DNA of 64,000 bases from contig CBDFKS010000006.1 in assembly GCA_965248905.1 (NCBI GenBank), positions 454,268 to 518,267 on the forward strand. The letters run 5' to 3'. Origin of the DNA: CBDFKS01 sp965248905 (GTDB lineage Bacteria; Chloroflexota; Dehalococcoidia; Lucifugimonadales; JAGWBF01). Shown here piece by piece: positions 1-8,256 of the stretch (position 1 is the first letter of the stretch; each line of letters opens with the position of its first letter). The translations under genes and the position numbers were made by a program. Below the pieces are notes generated by a model. The model did no database searches. It was given only the letters and a program-made list of their open reading frames with translations, and was not told the DNA's origin.

Positions 1-1869
1 GATGTACTTCTTGGCGTTGTCCCAGGCTCCACCCGCGTTGGCCATGGTGATGGCCAATACGAATCCCGCTCCTACCGCACCAATCAGAAGGCCACCCAGG
101 GCCTCCTGTCCCAAAATGAATCCCACGGCCAAGGGAGCTGTTACGGCCATCACCCCCGGGACAATCATCTCTCTAAGCGCACCCCGAGTGCTCAGATCTA
201 CACAAAGAGCGTAGTCAGGCCGGCCCGTCCCTTCCATGATGCCCGGTATCTCTCTAAACTGTCTCCTTACCTCATTCACTATTGAAAATGCGGCCCTGCC
301 CACGGCCCTCATGGTCATCGCCGAGAATAGGAAGGGTAGCATTGCCCCTATAAGCAAGGCCACCAAGGTGGTGTGTTGGAGTAGGTCTATGCTGTCTAGA
401 TTTGCGGCATGTTTATAGGCAGCAAGCAGCGCGAGGGCCGTGAGACCGGCGGAGCCTATGGCGAATCCCTTTCCTGTGGCGGCTGTGGTGTTTCCCAATG
501 CGTCCAACGCGTCGGTCCGCTCGCGCACTTCGGGGGCAAGCTGGGCTTGCTCCGCTATGCCACCGGCGTTGTCTGCCACTGGCCCATAGGCGTCGGTGGC
601 CAAGGTTATGCCCAGTGTGGAGAGCATGCCTACTCCAGCCATGGCCACACCGTAAAAGTCAGCCAGCTCGAAAGCCGCCAGGATTGCCCCACCGATGATA
701 AGGACCGGAATTACGGTGCTCTGCATGCCCGTCGCTATGCCGCTGATCATGGTTGTAGCAGCGCCGGTCTGGGCTGCCTCGGCAACTCGTTGTACTGGGC
801 CATAGTCGTAGGATGTATAGTATTCTGTTACCAGGCCGATTATAACTCCAGCTCCCAGGCCGGCCGCTATAGCCCAGAAGATATCAAAGTCGCTGATGGT
901 GGGGCCTATAATGCCATCCAGGTCCAGCCAGTAGACGGCGCCCAGAGCCAGGAGAAGCACGATAATGGACGAGGCGAAGACCCCTCTTCGTAGTGCCCAG
1001 AGTAGCTGGCCGAATGTAGCCTGCTCGCCGCTCCTCACGACGAAAGTGCCCAGTATAGAGGCAATTATTCCTCCTCCGGCGATCACTAACGGGAGAAGGG
1101 CTGCGTCGCTTTTCCAGCCTGTAAAGCCCGCGGCTGCCGCGGCCAAGGCTATGGCGGCTATGATTGAGCCAACGTAGGACTCGAATAGGTCGGCGCCCAT
1201 ACCCGCCACATCACCGACGTTGTCCCCTACGTTGTCGGCTATTACCGCTGGGTTTCTGGGATCGTCTTCGGGTATTCCTGCCTCTACCTTACCCACGAGG
1301 TCAGCGCCTACGTCCGCGGCTTTGGTGAATATACCTCCTCCTACTCTGGCGAATAGGGCTATGGAAGAGGCGCCGAATCCGAATCCTATGACGTAGTCTA
1401 TGTTCTGGAAGATGACATAGAGTACTATCACGCCCAGAAGGCCTACGCCCACCACCGTGGTACCCATCACTGCTCCGCTGGAGAAGGCTACCCTGAGGGC
1501 TGGATTGAGTCCTCTCATGGCGGCGGCAGTGGTCCTGACGTTAGCCCGTATGGCGATGTGCATCCCAATGAGACCCGCCGTGGCTGAGCAGACGGTTCCC
1601 GCCAGATAGGCTAGGGCTGTCCTGGGTACCCAAGAGTCTCCGACGTACCGGTCGATCAATAGCCAAAGGACGACGGCGACCACAGCTATAAAGGGTACCA
1701 AGGTCATGTATTCACGACGAAGGAAGGCCAGGGCGCCCTCTTTAATGGCGTCCCCGATAGCTATCATCTTCGCATTTCCAGGATCAGCCTTTAACACGCG
1801 AACTGACAAGGCGGCCGCAAAGAGCAAGGCGACTCCGCCAGCGATGGCGGCGACAACAATGGGCAACAT
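1..1869 (-). CDS. hppA: Membrane pyrophosphatase, Na+-pumping type (partial, C-terminus off the left edge)
   Basis: Hydrolyses PPi in the cytoplasm and pumps cations across the membrane. The reading frame opens at ATG 1869 and stays open to base 1, giving about 623 residues of a family usually near 680-700. The PPi/Mg site is visible (KAADVGADLVGKVE followed by DNVGDNVGDVAGMGADLFESY), as is a near C-terminal AITMANAGGAWDNAKKYI segment. The loop GNTTAATGKGFAIGS has Ala and Gly where K+-independent enzymes carry Lys and Thr, so it should be K+-dependent. Glu in DLFESY is at the position used by Na+ pumps. Na+ specificity is inferred from these family signatures. It stands alone behind its own promoter. 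Confidence 0.93.
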   Translation of the reverse strand, partial: MLPIVVAAIAGGVALLFAAALSVRVLKADPGNAKMIAIGDAIKEGALAFLRREYMTLVPFIAVVAVVLWLLIDRYVGDSWVPRTALAYLAGTVCSATAGLIGMHIAIRANVRTTAAAMRGLNPALRVAFSSGAVMGTTVVGVGLLGVIVLYVIFQNIDYVIGFGFGASSIALFARVGGGIFTKAADVGADLVGKVEAGIPEDDPRNPAVIADNVGDNVGDVAGMGADLFESYVGSIIAAIALAAAAAGFTGWKSDAALLPLVIAGGGIIASILGTFVVRSGEQATFGQLLWALRRGVFASSIIVLLLALGAVYWLDLDGIIGPTISDFDIFWAIAAGLGAGVIIGLVTEYYTSYDYGPVQRVAEAAQTGAATTMISGIATGMQSTVIPVLIIGGAILAAFELADFYGVAMAGVGMLSTLGITLATDAYGPVADNAGGIAEQAQLAPEVRERTDALDALGNTTAATGKGFAIGSAGLTALALLAAYKHAANLDSIDLLQHTTLVALLIGAMLPFLFSAMTMRAVGRAAFSIVNEVRRQFREIPGIMEGTGRPDYALCVDLSTRGALREMIVPGVMAVTAPLAVGFILGQEALGGLLIGAVGAGFVLAITMANAGGAWDNAKKYI

Positions 1870-1916
1870 ACTCAGGCTCCAAACATAAACTTGATTCTAG
1901 AGGATAAGCATTTGAG

Positions 1917-1945
1917 AACCTAACATAGATGCTTTAGGGTGTCAA
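1917..1945 (-). promoter_or_regulatory. Sigma-70 type promoter for hppA
   Basis: On the minus strand TTGACA (1945-1940) is followed after 17 bases by TAGGTT (1922-1917). The -35 box is perfect and the -10 weak. The predicted transcription start near 1910 lies about 40 bases upstream of the hppA ATG. The rest of the 261-base gap (1870-2130) shows nothing else I recognise. Confidence 0.4.
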
Positions 1946-2130
1946 GGTAAGGGAATGCAGCGCACCGGGTCTTTCGATTCTTGGTGTGAGGCAGAATACT
2001 AACGCTCATGGTGAGCTACATCTTGAGCACAGCCGAAGGGTTGTCTAACCATAGAGGTAGTCCTCTGCCCATGAAAGATCATGGAAAGGCCCAATGCGGA
2101 AGCGTATGTTCAACGATTTGGCCCCATGCC

Positions 2131-2787
2131 TTAATCCTGACCTAGACGGGTGGCGCTTTCCCAGGAGGCGAGCTTTTGCTCTAGCTCTCGCTGTCTCAAT
2201 GCTACTGTGAGGTCGCCCCGGGTTCGCTCAAGGATGCCCCTCATTGCATCCGTGGTATGTCGCAATCCTCCGGTCACGCCTTCGGGAAAGTCCACGGTCA
2301 CCAAGAGACTATAGATGTCGTCCATGGTATCCAATAGCTCTTCACACCGCGCCGTGTCGTTCTTACGGAGGGAGTCCAAGATAAACCTTCTTAGCTCCCC
2401 GATAACCTCGGCCATGCCATTGAGATAAGGGGCCATCTCCACACCTATATCGGCGGGCAGGGGTATCGAAGTGCCTGAGATTAGGGCCAGGGTTACATTG
2501 GCCTCGGTGTACTCCTTCCTGGCGTCGGACAGAAACCCGGCATAATAGATCTCAGGGAAACGCTCTAGAATTCGCGAGGCTTCACCTAGCCTGGTTTCTG
2601 CTTGATTCAACAGCTCTTTGGCTTCATCGTACTGACGTCGGTGGACGGTACGAATTGCGTTGGCTGAAAACCGGATAACCTCCCTGGATATGCGCAGACC
2701 GAGCTCCCTGGACTCATGCTTTGCGGTGAATGACTCTAGGGCTTGACTTGCGATTTGGCCAAGGCTTCCGTCGTGTCGTGTGGGCAT
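2131..2787 (-). CDS. Translin family protein
   Basis: All-helical 218-residue protein resembling the translin/TRAX family, which binds single-stranded nucleic acid and, in characterised members, takes part in RNA cleavage. Family-like segments are the N-terminal helix with SREVIRFSANAIRTVHR, the central YLNGMAEVIGELRR and the C-terminal DFPEGVTGGLRHTTDAMRGI. Prokaryotic members are often mis-annotated as haloacid dehalogenase; no HAD motif is present here. Its ATG overlaps the thiE stop as TGATG, so it is translationally coupled to thiE and is the last gene of the operon. Its role beside thiamine synthesis is unknown. Confidence 0.75.
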   Translation of the reverse strand: MPTRHDGSLGQIASQALESFTAKHESRELGLRISREVIRFSANAIRTVHRRQYDEAKELLNQAETRLGEASRILERFPEIYYAGFLSDARKEYTEANVTLALISGTSIPLPADIGVEMAPYLNGMAEVIGELRRFILDSLRKNDTARCEELLDTMDDIYSLLVTVDFPEGVTGGLRHTTDAMRGILERTRGDLTVALRQRELEQKLASWESATRLGQD

Positions 2788-3764
2788 CAGGCCTTGCCTC
2801 CCGAATGAAGAATTTTTTGCACCAGCCGGTGTGACGCTTCTTCTGGATCGTCAGCGAGCCCCACAGCGCCGGTGACACATATGGCATCAGCGCCCGCCTG
2901 TACCACCGGCTCTATATTGCCCAAGTTTATGCCTCCTATGGCCACCAGAGGCACCTCAATCGCTTCCTTCGCCAGTCGCACGGCTTCAGGGCCGAGAGTA
3001 GCCCTGCTACGGATGCTGGCTTTAGTTGCGGTCGGGTATATAGCGCCCAGGGCTATATGGTCCGCTCCCTGAGTTTGAGACTCCAAGACCTCCGACAGCA
3101 AATGGTTTGACCGCCCAACAATCTGATGGGGCTTCAGAATACGGCGGGCTTCGGACACCGGAAGGTCTCCCTGTCCTACGTGGAGTCCGTCTGCATCGAC
3201 AAGGACTGCCAGGTCAGCGTGGTCGTTCATGATTAATAGTGCATCGTGCCGGCTGCACAGGTCCCTTAGGGATCGAGCTAGCTGAAGAGTCTGGCCCTTT
3301 TCGCGAAGTTTGTCCCTCAGTTGAATCACTCTTGCACCGCCCTGAAGAGTACCTTTGGCTATCTCCAACGGGTCTCGCCCTCCGGTGACCTCCGGGTCTA
3401 TGATCACGTAAAGGCCGCAGACTCGCTGGCTGATCTGTCGCCGCATCTCCTGACCCAGCTCTCGTTCTACATCGTCCAATCCACGTGCCAACTCTAGGTA
3501 AGGGCTATCACTGTGATTATCGCCCAGCTTCTCGTAGCCGCTGAGCAGGTCTATGCATCCTTTGGCCTCGTGCACCAGATTAAGGGCTACTCTATAGTCC
3601 AAATACGACGGTCGCACATCATCCATTGGAGAAGGCGCCAAGGGGAGGCGATTCAGTAGGTTAGATATGTGTTTGCCGGAGGGAAGGGTCTGGCACAAGC
3701 TTGCCAGAGCAGCCAGCGAGGCTCTGAGACGCTCTGACTGGCTTTCCAAGAGCGCAGAGGTCAT
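2787..3764 (-). CDS. thiE: Thiamine-phosphate synthase with N-terminal helical extension
   Basis: Joins HMP-PP and the thiazole phosphate to make thiamine phosphate. The barrel begins near residue 118 (GLYVIIDP) and carries the expected PPi-binding and substrate motifs: QLRDK, IMNDHADLA, HVGQGDLPV, GRSNH, GAIYPTATK and AIGGI. About 115 helical residues precede the barrel. Canonical ThiE is around 210-220 residues, so this 325-residue form is extended; the extension does not clearly match ThiD2. The start overlaps the upstream FmdB stop (ATGA), supporting 3764. No thi-box riboswitch was seen upstream of the operon. Confidence 0.9.
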   Translation of the reverse strand: MTSALLESQSERLRASLAALASLCQTLPSGKHISNLLNRLPLAPSPMDDVRPSYLDYRVALNLVHEAKGCIDLLSGYEKLGDNHSDSPYLELARGLDDVERELGQEMRRQISQRVCGLYVIIDPEVTGGRDPLEIAKGTLQGGARVIQLRDKLREKGQTLQLARSLRDLCSRHDALLIMNDHADLAVLVDADGLHVGQGDLPVSEARRILKPHQIVGRSNHLLSEVLESQTQGADHIALGAIYPTATKASIRSRATLGPEAVRLAKEAIEVPLVAIGGINLGNIEPVVQAGADAICVTGAVGLADDPEEASHRLVQKILHSGGKA

Positions 3765-4108
3765 AGGTCCAGACCTTCAGGCAGGCTCCCTTCGCGAGCT
3801 GCGTCGATGTTGTCCCTCACGGACTCGGGCATCTCCATGCCGTACTTCTGGAAGGACTCTTCCACGTGGCGGCCCACGTTACGAGGGTCTTTGTAATAGT
3901 CGAGGGAAGATCCTCCAGGTCCGGGCGGAGAGCCGGACTCCTGGTGGATAGTCTTAAGTGACTTGTGGTAAGCGAAGGAAGACATCGCACGCTTGACATC
4001 CCCGCTTTCGCAATGCGCGCAAACCGGCTCTAAGTGATCATTAATCGATTTCGTGAAAAAAGAGGACATCTTTCCACATGACTGGCAGCGGTACTCGTAG
4101 ATAGGCAT
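3761..4108 (-). CDS. FmdB-family zinc ribbon protein (first of two)
   Basis: Small putative regulatory protein of the FmdB/CxxC_CXXC family. It begins MPIYEYRCQSCGK and has a second pair CAHCESGD, giving a four-cysteine zinc ribbon in the first 40 residues, followed by a disordered acidic tail. A longer frame runs to 4165, but the family invariably begins with this MPxYEYRC motif and an AGGA sits 8 bases upstream, so ATG 4108 is chosen (115 residues). Its stop overlaps the thiE start. Function in this context is unknown; it is a paralogue of its immediate upstream neighbour. Confidence 0.8.
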   Translation of the reverse strand: MPIYEYRCQSCGKMSSFFTKSINDHLEPVCAHCESGDVKRAMSSFAYHKSLKTIHQESGSPPGPGGSSLDYYKDPRNVGRHVEESFQKYGMEMPESVRDNIDAAREGSLPEGLDL

Positions 4109-4168
4109 GTTAGTGTGTCCTGATGAGCAGGGAGCTATCGGAACTACCAAATCTGATTTTGGCAACCA

Positions 4169-4519
4169 TCATAAGTCGTCCAGGTCATCGTCGTGGTATC
4201 CAGAGCCCTCGGACTCCATCTCCTCCATCATCTGTTCGAACTCTGGGGACACTTCTTCACCCATCTCGTGCTGCATTCGGCGCATCCATTGGGCCATCTG
4301 TTTGGGGTCTTCCTGGTCCATGTCGTCTGGATAGCCGGAGTCGGGGGCCCAGTCCAGGCTGCCACCCCAGGAGCGACGGAAGCTAAATTTCGAGATCAGA
4401 CGGGTGAGGCTGCTGCCGCCGCAATGTTGGCAAGAGGCCTCAGTTGTGCCGGACATGCTCCGTACCAGCACCGTCGACCTGCGGCGGCAGTCCTTGCAGC
4501 GATATTCATAAAGGGGCAT
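4169..4519 (-). CDS. FmdB-family zinc ribbon protein (second of two)
   Basis: Paralogue of the next gene down: begins MPLYEYRCKDCRR and has CQHCGG as the second cysteine pair, then a Ser/Phe/Arg stretch and an Asp/Glu/Met-rich C-terminus (116 residues). FmdB proteins are proposed transcriptional or folding accessory factors but are poorly characterised. It sits 60 bases upstream of the other copy and about 140 bases downstream of yraN on the same strand. The gap 4520-4661 contains nothing I recognise. Confidence 0.78.
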   Translation of the reverse strand: MPLYEYRCKDCRRRSTVLVRSMSGTTEASCQHCGGSSLTRLISKFSFRRSWGGSLDWAPDSGYPDDMDQEDPKQMAQWMRRMQHEMGEEVSPEFEQMMEEMESEGSGYHDDDLDDL

Positions 4520-4661
4520 CGTACCAGTCTCGGTTCAGCTTCGGATCGTTGACTAGATTCTAGCATACGAGACTCCAGCGCGAAATAGTGTGTACATTGG
4601 CCACTTCCACTGAAACGATGATGAAGGAGTTCGATGGGCACGACGGTTTGAAAACCGCGTA

Positions 4662-5036
4662 TTAGCTTAGCTGGATTGCGTTCTCGATGTGGTCCACCGG
4701 CCATATGCTGCCCCTTTTGTCCAGCCTTATGGCGATAACGTCTATGCGCCAATCCTCGGGAGTAGTGGGAATGGTCTGGAGATAAGTCTCGGCGGTAGCT
4801 ATTAGCTTCTGGCGCTTGCTCTTGGAGATGGACTCCTGTGGCGTGCCATACCAGCCTACGCTGCGGCGCGTGCGTACTTCGACAAACACCAGACATGGTC
4901 CATCCTTGGCGATTATGTCCACTTCTCCCTGGGGACACCGGAAATTGTTGGCGACCAGCTCGTAGCCTTTGGACTTCAGATAGGCTCTCGCTATCCCCTC
5001 TCCGCGATCGCCCAGAAGGCTCCTAGCGGTGGGCAT
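4662..5036 (-). CDS. YraN family (UPF0102) nuclease-fold protein
   Basis: 124-residue protein with the restriction-endonuclease-like fold of the YraN/UPF0102 family. Diagnostic residues are GDRGEGIARAYLKSKGY near the N-terminus, then CPQGEVDIIAKDG and LVFVEVRTRRS, which form the Glu, Asp, ExK-like metal site (the third motif reads EVR here). The cellular role is unsettled; the family is commonly next to rnhB, as it is here (2 bases after the rnhB stop), which suggests a shared nucleic-acid job. Confidence 0.85.
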   Translation of the reverse strand: MPTARSLLGDRGEGIARAYLKSKGYELVANNFRCPQGEVDIIAKDGPCLVFVEVRTRRSVGWYGTPQESISKSKRQKLIATAETYLQTIPTTPEDWRIDVIAIRLDKRGSIWPVDHIENAIQLS

Positions 5037-5038
5037 GG

Positions 5039-5728
5039 TTATCGGATTTCTTCATAGTCGTTCCAAATATTGGGCAGGCTCGCCTGACTGGGGAATGGAG
5101 CTTCTTCGGTCCCATCTATCTGCAGGCGGACAGGGCTAAAGGAGCGACGATGAATTGGGGATGGCCCTTTGAGAGATAACATTTGCAGATGTTGTGAGGT
5201 TGCATAGCCTTTGTGCTGAGCAAACCCGTAGCCTGGATATATGGTGTCTGCCTGTTCCATCAGATCATCCCGGGTTACCTTGGCGACGATGGACGCGGCG
5301 GCTATAGAGTAGCTGAGGCTATCACCCCTGATCATCGAGTGAAAGGGTATGCCGCATTCAGGCAGCTTGACGAAGTCTATGAGAAGGTAAGAAGGTTTAT
5401 GGGGAAGGCCCTCGACAGCCCGTCGCATAGCGTATCTTGTTGCGACTGCAATGCCAACGGAGTCTATCTCTTCTGGTGATGCCATACCTACTCCAATGCC
5501 CGTGGAGTGGTGCTGTATATGAGCAAGAGCACTGCGTCGTTGGAGGGGAGTTAGCTTTTTGCTGTCATTAACTAGGTCGAGCCATTGGGAGTGGGAGTGC
5601 ATGCCTGGAAGGATCACCGCTGCCGCCACCACAGGTCCCGCGAGAGGCCCTCTCCCAGCTTCATCTATGCCGGCAATGGGAGAATACCCTTCACTTTGAA
5701 ACCTGGCCTCAAGATCGAATGTGGGCAG
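5039..5728 (-). CDS. rnhB: Ribonuclease HII, no canonical start codon
   Basis: Cleaves RNA in RNA-DNA hybrids and at single ribonucleotides. Catalytic motif GIDEAGRGPLAGPVVAAAV is encoded at about 5620-5690, and VNDSKKLTPLQR, AASIVAKVTRD and GYGFAQHKGYAT complete the site. The first ATG/GTG in frame (GTG 5632) would lose the DEAGRG aspartate. Reading upstream, the frame is open to a TGA at 5765-5767 and holds no ATG, GTG or TTG. A CTG at 5728 has AGGGAGG 6 bases upstream and gives LPTFDLEARF before the motif, so I place the start there; CTG 5734 is an alternative. A palindromic element begins about 20 bases further up and may have removed the original start. Confidence 0.82.
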   Translation of the reverse strand: MPTFDLEARFQSEGYSPIAGIDEAGRGPLAGPVVAAAVILPGMHSHSQWLDLVNDSKKLTPLQRRSALAHIQHHSTGIGVGMASPEEIDSVGIAVATRYAMRRAVEGLPHKPSYLLIDFVKLPECGIPFHSMIRGDSLSYSIAAASIVAKVTRDDLMEQADTIYPGYGFAQHKGYATSQHLQMLSLKGPSPIHRRSFSPVRLQIDGTEEAPFPSQASLPNIWNDYEEIR

Positions 5729-5753
5729 ATTCAGCCTCCCTGGATGTAGTGTA

Positions 5754-5909
5754 CTAATACTCAGTCAACCTTAAAATTGATGCATCGTTTCACCCCCACT
5801 CTAACTCTCCCCCATCAAGAGGGAGAGAACAAATCCCTCCCCCCTTGATGGGGGAAGGCTAGGATGGGGGTGAAAGGCAGCCATCAAATCTTGGTTGACT
5901 AAGCACTAG
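5754..5909. mobile_element. MITE-like palindromic element (about 156 bp)
   Basis: Nearly the whole stretch is one imperfect inverted repeat. Outer arms pair as AGTCAACC (5763-5770) with GGTTGACT (5893-5900), flanked by the weaker pairs CTAATACTC / AAGCACTAG. Further in, TTGATG pairs with CATCAA, TTTCACCCCCA with TGGGGGTGAAA, and CCCCCATCAAG with CTTGATGGGGG. There is no open reading frame. No clear target duplication was found, so the exact ends are uncertain. It lies between rnhB and the YgiT-type gene and next to an IS. Confidence 0.65.
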
Positions 5910-5912
5910 CCC

Positions 5913-6140
5913 TTATACTGAAACGTACTCGCGCACGTCCACTTGCACACCAACCTTTGCAACTTCTTGGGCAGTTCGGAGTAGACGCGCCGTGGTATTT
6001 TCGCTCAGATATTCCTCACCGCAGTTGACACAGACCTGCGCCGGCACGCCTTTGACCACGAGAGTCATAGCATCGCGCGTCAACGTGACTGTTGCAGCAT
6101 CTGGTTGAGTTTCGCCTTGCTCGCAGATGACGCACATCAT
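5913..6140 (-). CDS. YgiT/MqsA-type zinc finger protein, probable antitoxin
   Basis: About 75 residues starting MMCVICEQGET, with the zinc-binding pairs CVIC and CVNCGEEY typical of the N-terminal domain of MqsA and of orphan YgiT-type antitoxins. A longer frame starts inside the IS element at 6176; AGGAAGAG sits 8 bases before ATG 6140, so that start is chosen. The usual toxin partner would lie just upstream, exactly where the IS1182-type element ends (6161), so the toxin gene is missing or displaced. Antitoxin function is inferred from the family. Confidence 0.72.
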   Translation of the reverse strand: MMCVICEQGETQPDAATVTLTRDAMTLVVKGVPAQVCVNCGEEYLSENTTARLLRTAQEVAKVGVQVDVREYVSV

Positions 6141-6160
6141 GGTGCTCTTCCTGATCGCCA

Positions 6161-7795
6161 CTAGGAGTCTGAGCAATTAGTGATGCCGGTCATGGGAGCC
6201 TCGAGCAGCGTGGGGCAATAGGGAGACCGCGCGGATGGCCGTGGACGGATTGATCGGATGAATCGCGCCACGGGACCGCTGAAGAAGAGGAAGATGAGCG
6301 GTCGCAGCTTCGAAATGGACCGGTTCGCGCCCTCGTCGCCAGCGGCCTGCTCCGGGTTGACCGGGTGACGCTGGATGGGCAGCAAGGCCGCGATCTTCTT
6401 AACATTGAACGCGGCGCACACCAGGTTCCATTCGCTGCCCACGTTCTGCCTACCCCGATACCAGAACCGCCGGAATCCCATGCCGACCTTGATCTGCCCG
6501 AACACCGGTTCTACCGTACATTTGCGCCGACGATAGAGCTCTCGATGGCCCGTCCCGTCCATAATCCGCTTGAGTTCGCGTTTGGCCAGGTGACCCTGGC
6601 CCACGCTGATCACTTCACGACCATCAGCGGCTTCGTACTGGCCACACGTGCAGGCCACGGGCTCCATCGTCTTGTATGTTCTCGCCCCGTTGGTGGGATG
6701 CTCATGAGCAAAGGCGAAGGTGTGACCGCGGGGGCAAACAAACCTGTCCTGATCCCGGTCGTAGCTGAGGCGGTCCAGTTTGCCTACCTCCTGACCTTCT
6801 TTTCCCTCTCGGGTCGTGGCACACACCGGCGTCACGCCCCGCTTCCGGCAACTGTCCAGCGTGTTCTGGTTCCCGTAGCCCGCGTCAGTCACCAACGCCC
6901 GGGGCACCTGGTCCAGCTCCTGCTCCATGTGCGCCAGGATCGGTTCGGCTGCGTGTGCGTCACTGACCGAGTCCTCGATATGGTTCGACACGATGATCTG
7001 GTTGTCCATGTCCACTGCGGCCTGGGCATTATAGACGTATCGAGTCCCGTCCCCCGGCTTGCTAAAGCACCGTGCATCATGGTCCGCAAAGGAGACCTGC
7101 TTCTTCGGGTCGATCGGCTCGTCGGGGTGTTCCCTCTTCTCCCGCTCCTCCAAGGCGGCCTTGGCCTCTTCGATCTTCTCCAGCCGCTGTTCCCGCCGCG
7201 CCAGTTCGTCCGACACCCGGTAGCCATCCGAATCGGGGCTGCATTCCTGGTCCTCCTGCTCGTCGGTGGCCTGCGCCGCCTCGAGCAACTGCTCAATTTC
7301 CACCCTCAGCTTCGATTCCTCCTCCAGCATGCGGCCGTAGCTCATGGCCTTATGCTTGGAAGTGTCGGCCTCTACCTTGGAACCATCCAGTGCCACCGCA
7401 CCGAGCCGCGCCAGCCCTAAGGCGCGGGCCAGCTTCACCGTCTGTACGAAGACCTCTTTCATATCGTCCCGGTGCCGCTGCCGGAACTCGATGAAGGTCC
7501 TGAACACCGGGGTCTCCATGCCCGCCAGGTACTTGAAGGCCAGGTTCTCCTGGCAGGCCCGCTGGAGTTTGCGAGAGCTGAATATCCCAACGGTGAAACC
7601 GTACAGGATGACCTTCAGCATCAGGCGCGGATGGTAGGCGGGCTGGCCGAGGTTTCCGTAGCGCGCTTCCAGGGCACTCAGATCCACTTGGTCCACCAAG
7701 TCATTGATCAGGTGAGCAGGGTGATTCTCATCCACGAAGTCCTGCAAACTCGGGGGCAGTAGGAATGGTTGGCTTTGATCGTACGATCGAAACAT
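6161..7795 (-). CDS. IS1182-family transposase
   Basis: DDE transposase of 544 residues. The N-terminal DUF772-like part reads MFRSYDQSQPFLLPPSLQDF and HPRLMLKVILYGF; catalytic acids fit ALDGSKVEADTS, VTDAGYGN and CTVEPVFGQIK. A charged insertion with heptads (KIEEAKAALEEREKR) and a Cys-rich segment (CPRGH, CTCGQY) lie between. The frame is open to 7900, but the family starts with MFRxY, giving ATG 7795. The TAG stop is the terminal CTAG of the left inverted repeat. It appears intact, so the copy may be active. Confidence 0.93.
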   Translation of the reverse strand: MFRSYDQSQPFLLPPSLQDFVDENHPAHLINDLVDQVDLSALEARYGNLGQPAYHPRLMLKVILYGFTVGIFSSRKLQRACQENLAFKYLAGMETPVFRTFIEFRQRHRDDMKEVFVQTVKLARALGLARLGAVALDGSKVEADTSKHKAMSYGRMLEEESKLRVEIEQLLEAAQATDEQEDQECSPDSDGYRVSDELARREQRLEKIEEAKAALEEREKREHPDEPIDPKKQVSFADHDARCFSKPGDGTRYVYNAQAAVDMDNQIIVSNHIEDSVSDAHAAEPILAHMEQELDQVPRALVTDAGYGNQNTLDSCRKRGVTPVCATTREGKEGQEVGKLDRLSYDRDQDRFVCPRGHTFAFAHEHPTNGARTYKTMEPVACTCGQYEAADGREVISVGQGHLAKRELKRIMDGTGHRELYRRRKCTVEPVFGQIKVGMGFRRFWYRGRQNVGSEWNLVCAAFNVKKIAALLPIQRHPVNPEQAAGDEGANRSISKLRPLIFLFFSGPVARFIRSIRPRPSARSPYCPTLLEAPMTGITNCSDS

Positions 7796-7924
7796 TGGCG
7801 CCTCCGTAGCGTGGACCTCCAGTCTACAAGAACTCCCTGTCCCCACCCAAGCGTCGCTCCTTGCGGAAATCGCGCGAGTACAGCAGTGCCCCGGCACCAC
7901 ACGACTAATTGCTCAGGCTCCTAG
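6161..7924 (-). mobile_element. IS1182-family insertion sequence
   Basis: Bounded by 21-base inverted repeats: 6161-6181 (CTAGGAGTCTGAGCAATTAG, then T) and 7904-7924 (its reverse complement with one change, C for T at the seventh base). Each end finishes in CTAG, which may be the target duplication. One transposase gene fills it. The element separates a nucleotidyltransferase gene on one side from a YgiT-type gene on the other, both on the minus strand, and both reading frames run into its ends. Confidence 0.88.
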
Positions 7925-8256
7925 CGTGGGACTGTCAGAGGCCTTGGCGCTCCGTGGACATAGAGGGGCTCCGCCTCTGCAAGGACACGGTCTCGAAAGT
8001 ATCGGCTCAAACATCGTGGAGTGTTCAAGTCTATTTTGCGCCCTCCGAATATCTCTGCAAGGTCCGTCTCTATGCCTGCCAATCGGATGAGCCCAGGCAC
8101 GTGGTCTGGCTCAAATTCCACCAGCACATCCACATCACTATCTGCTCGAAAATCGTTTCGCAGAACTGAACCGAAGATGGCAAGATGGCGAATGTGATGG
8201 CGTTGGCAAAACTGGACTAGCTTCTCATGGTCTATTTTGAAGGGCAGTTGCCTCAT
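7921..8256 (-). CDS. MNT-type nucleotidyltransferase, tail altered by the IS
   Basis: Minimal nucleotidyltransferase with GSVLRNDFRADSDVDVLVEF, i.e. the GSx10DxD metal-binding signature, around residues 30-50. Such proteins act as antitoxins paired with HEPN toxins or as part of similar modules by transferring nucleotides to a protein target. Start ATG 8256 overlaps the mnmA stop (TAATG). The last 11 or so residues after EAEPLYV and the stop codon are formed at the IS junction (CTAG at 7921-7924), so the native C-terminus is probably disrupted. No HEPN partner is present. Confidence 0.78.
   Translation of the reverse strand: MRQLPFKIDHEKLVQFCQRHHIRHLAIFGSVLRNDFRADSDVDVLVEFEPDHVPGLIRLAGIETDLAEIFGGRKIDLNTPRCLSRYFRDRVLAEAEPLYVHGAPRPLTVPR

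Noticed and set aside
4520..4661. TPP riboswitch for thiE
   Set aside because: No CTGAGA-type thi-box or paired stems seen in this gap.
6365..7420. Plus-strand frame of 351 codons inside the IS
   Set aside because: Antisense of the transposase; no domain or start signal.
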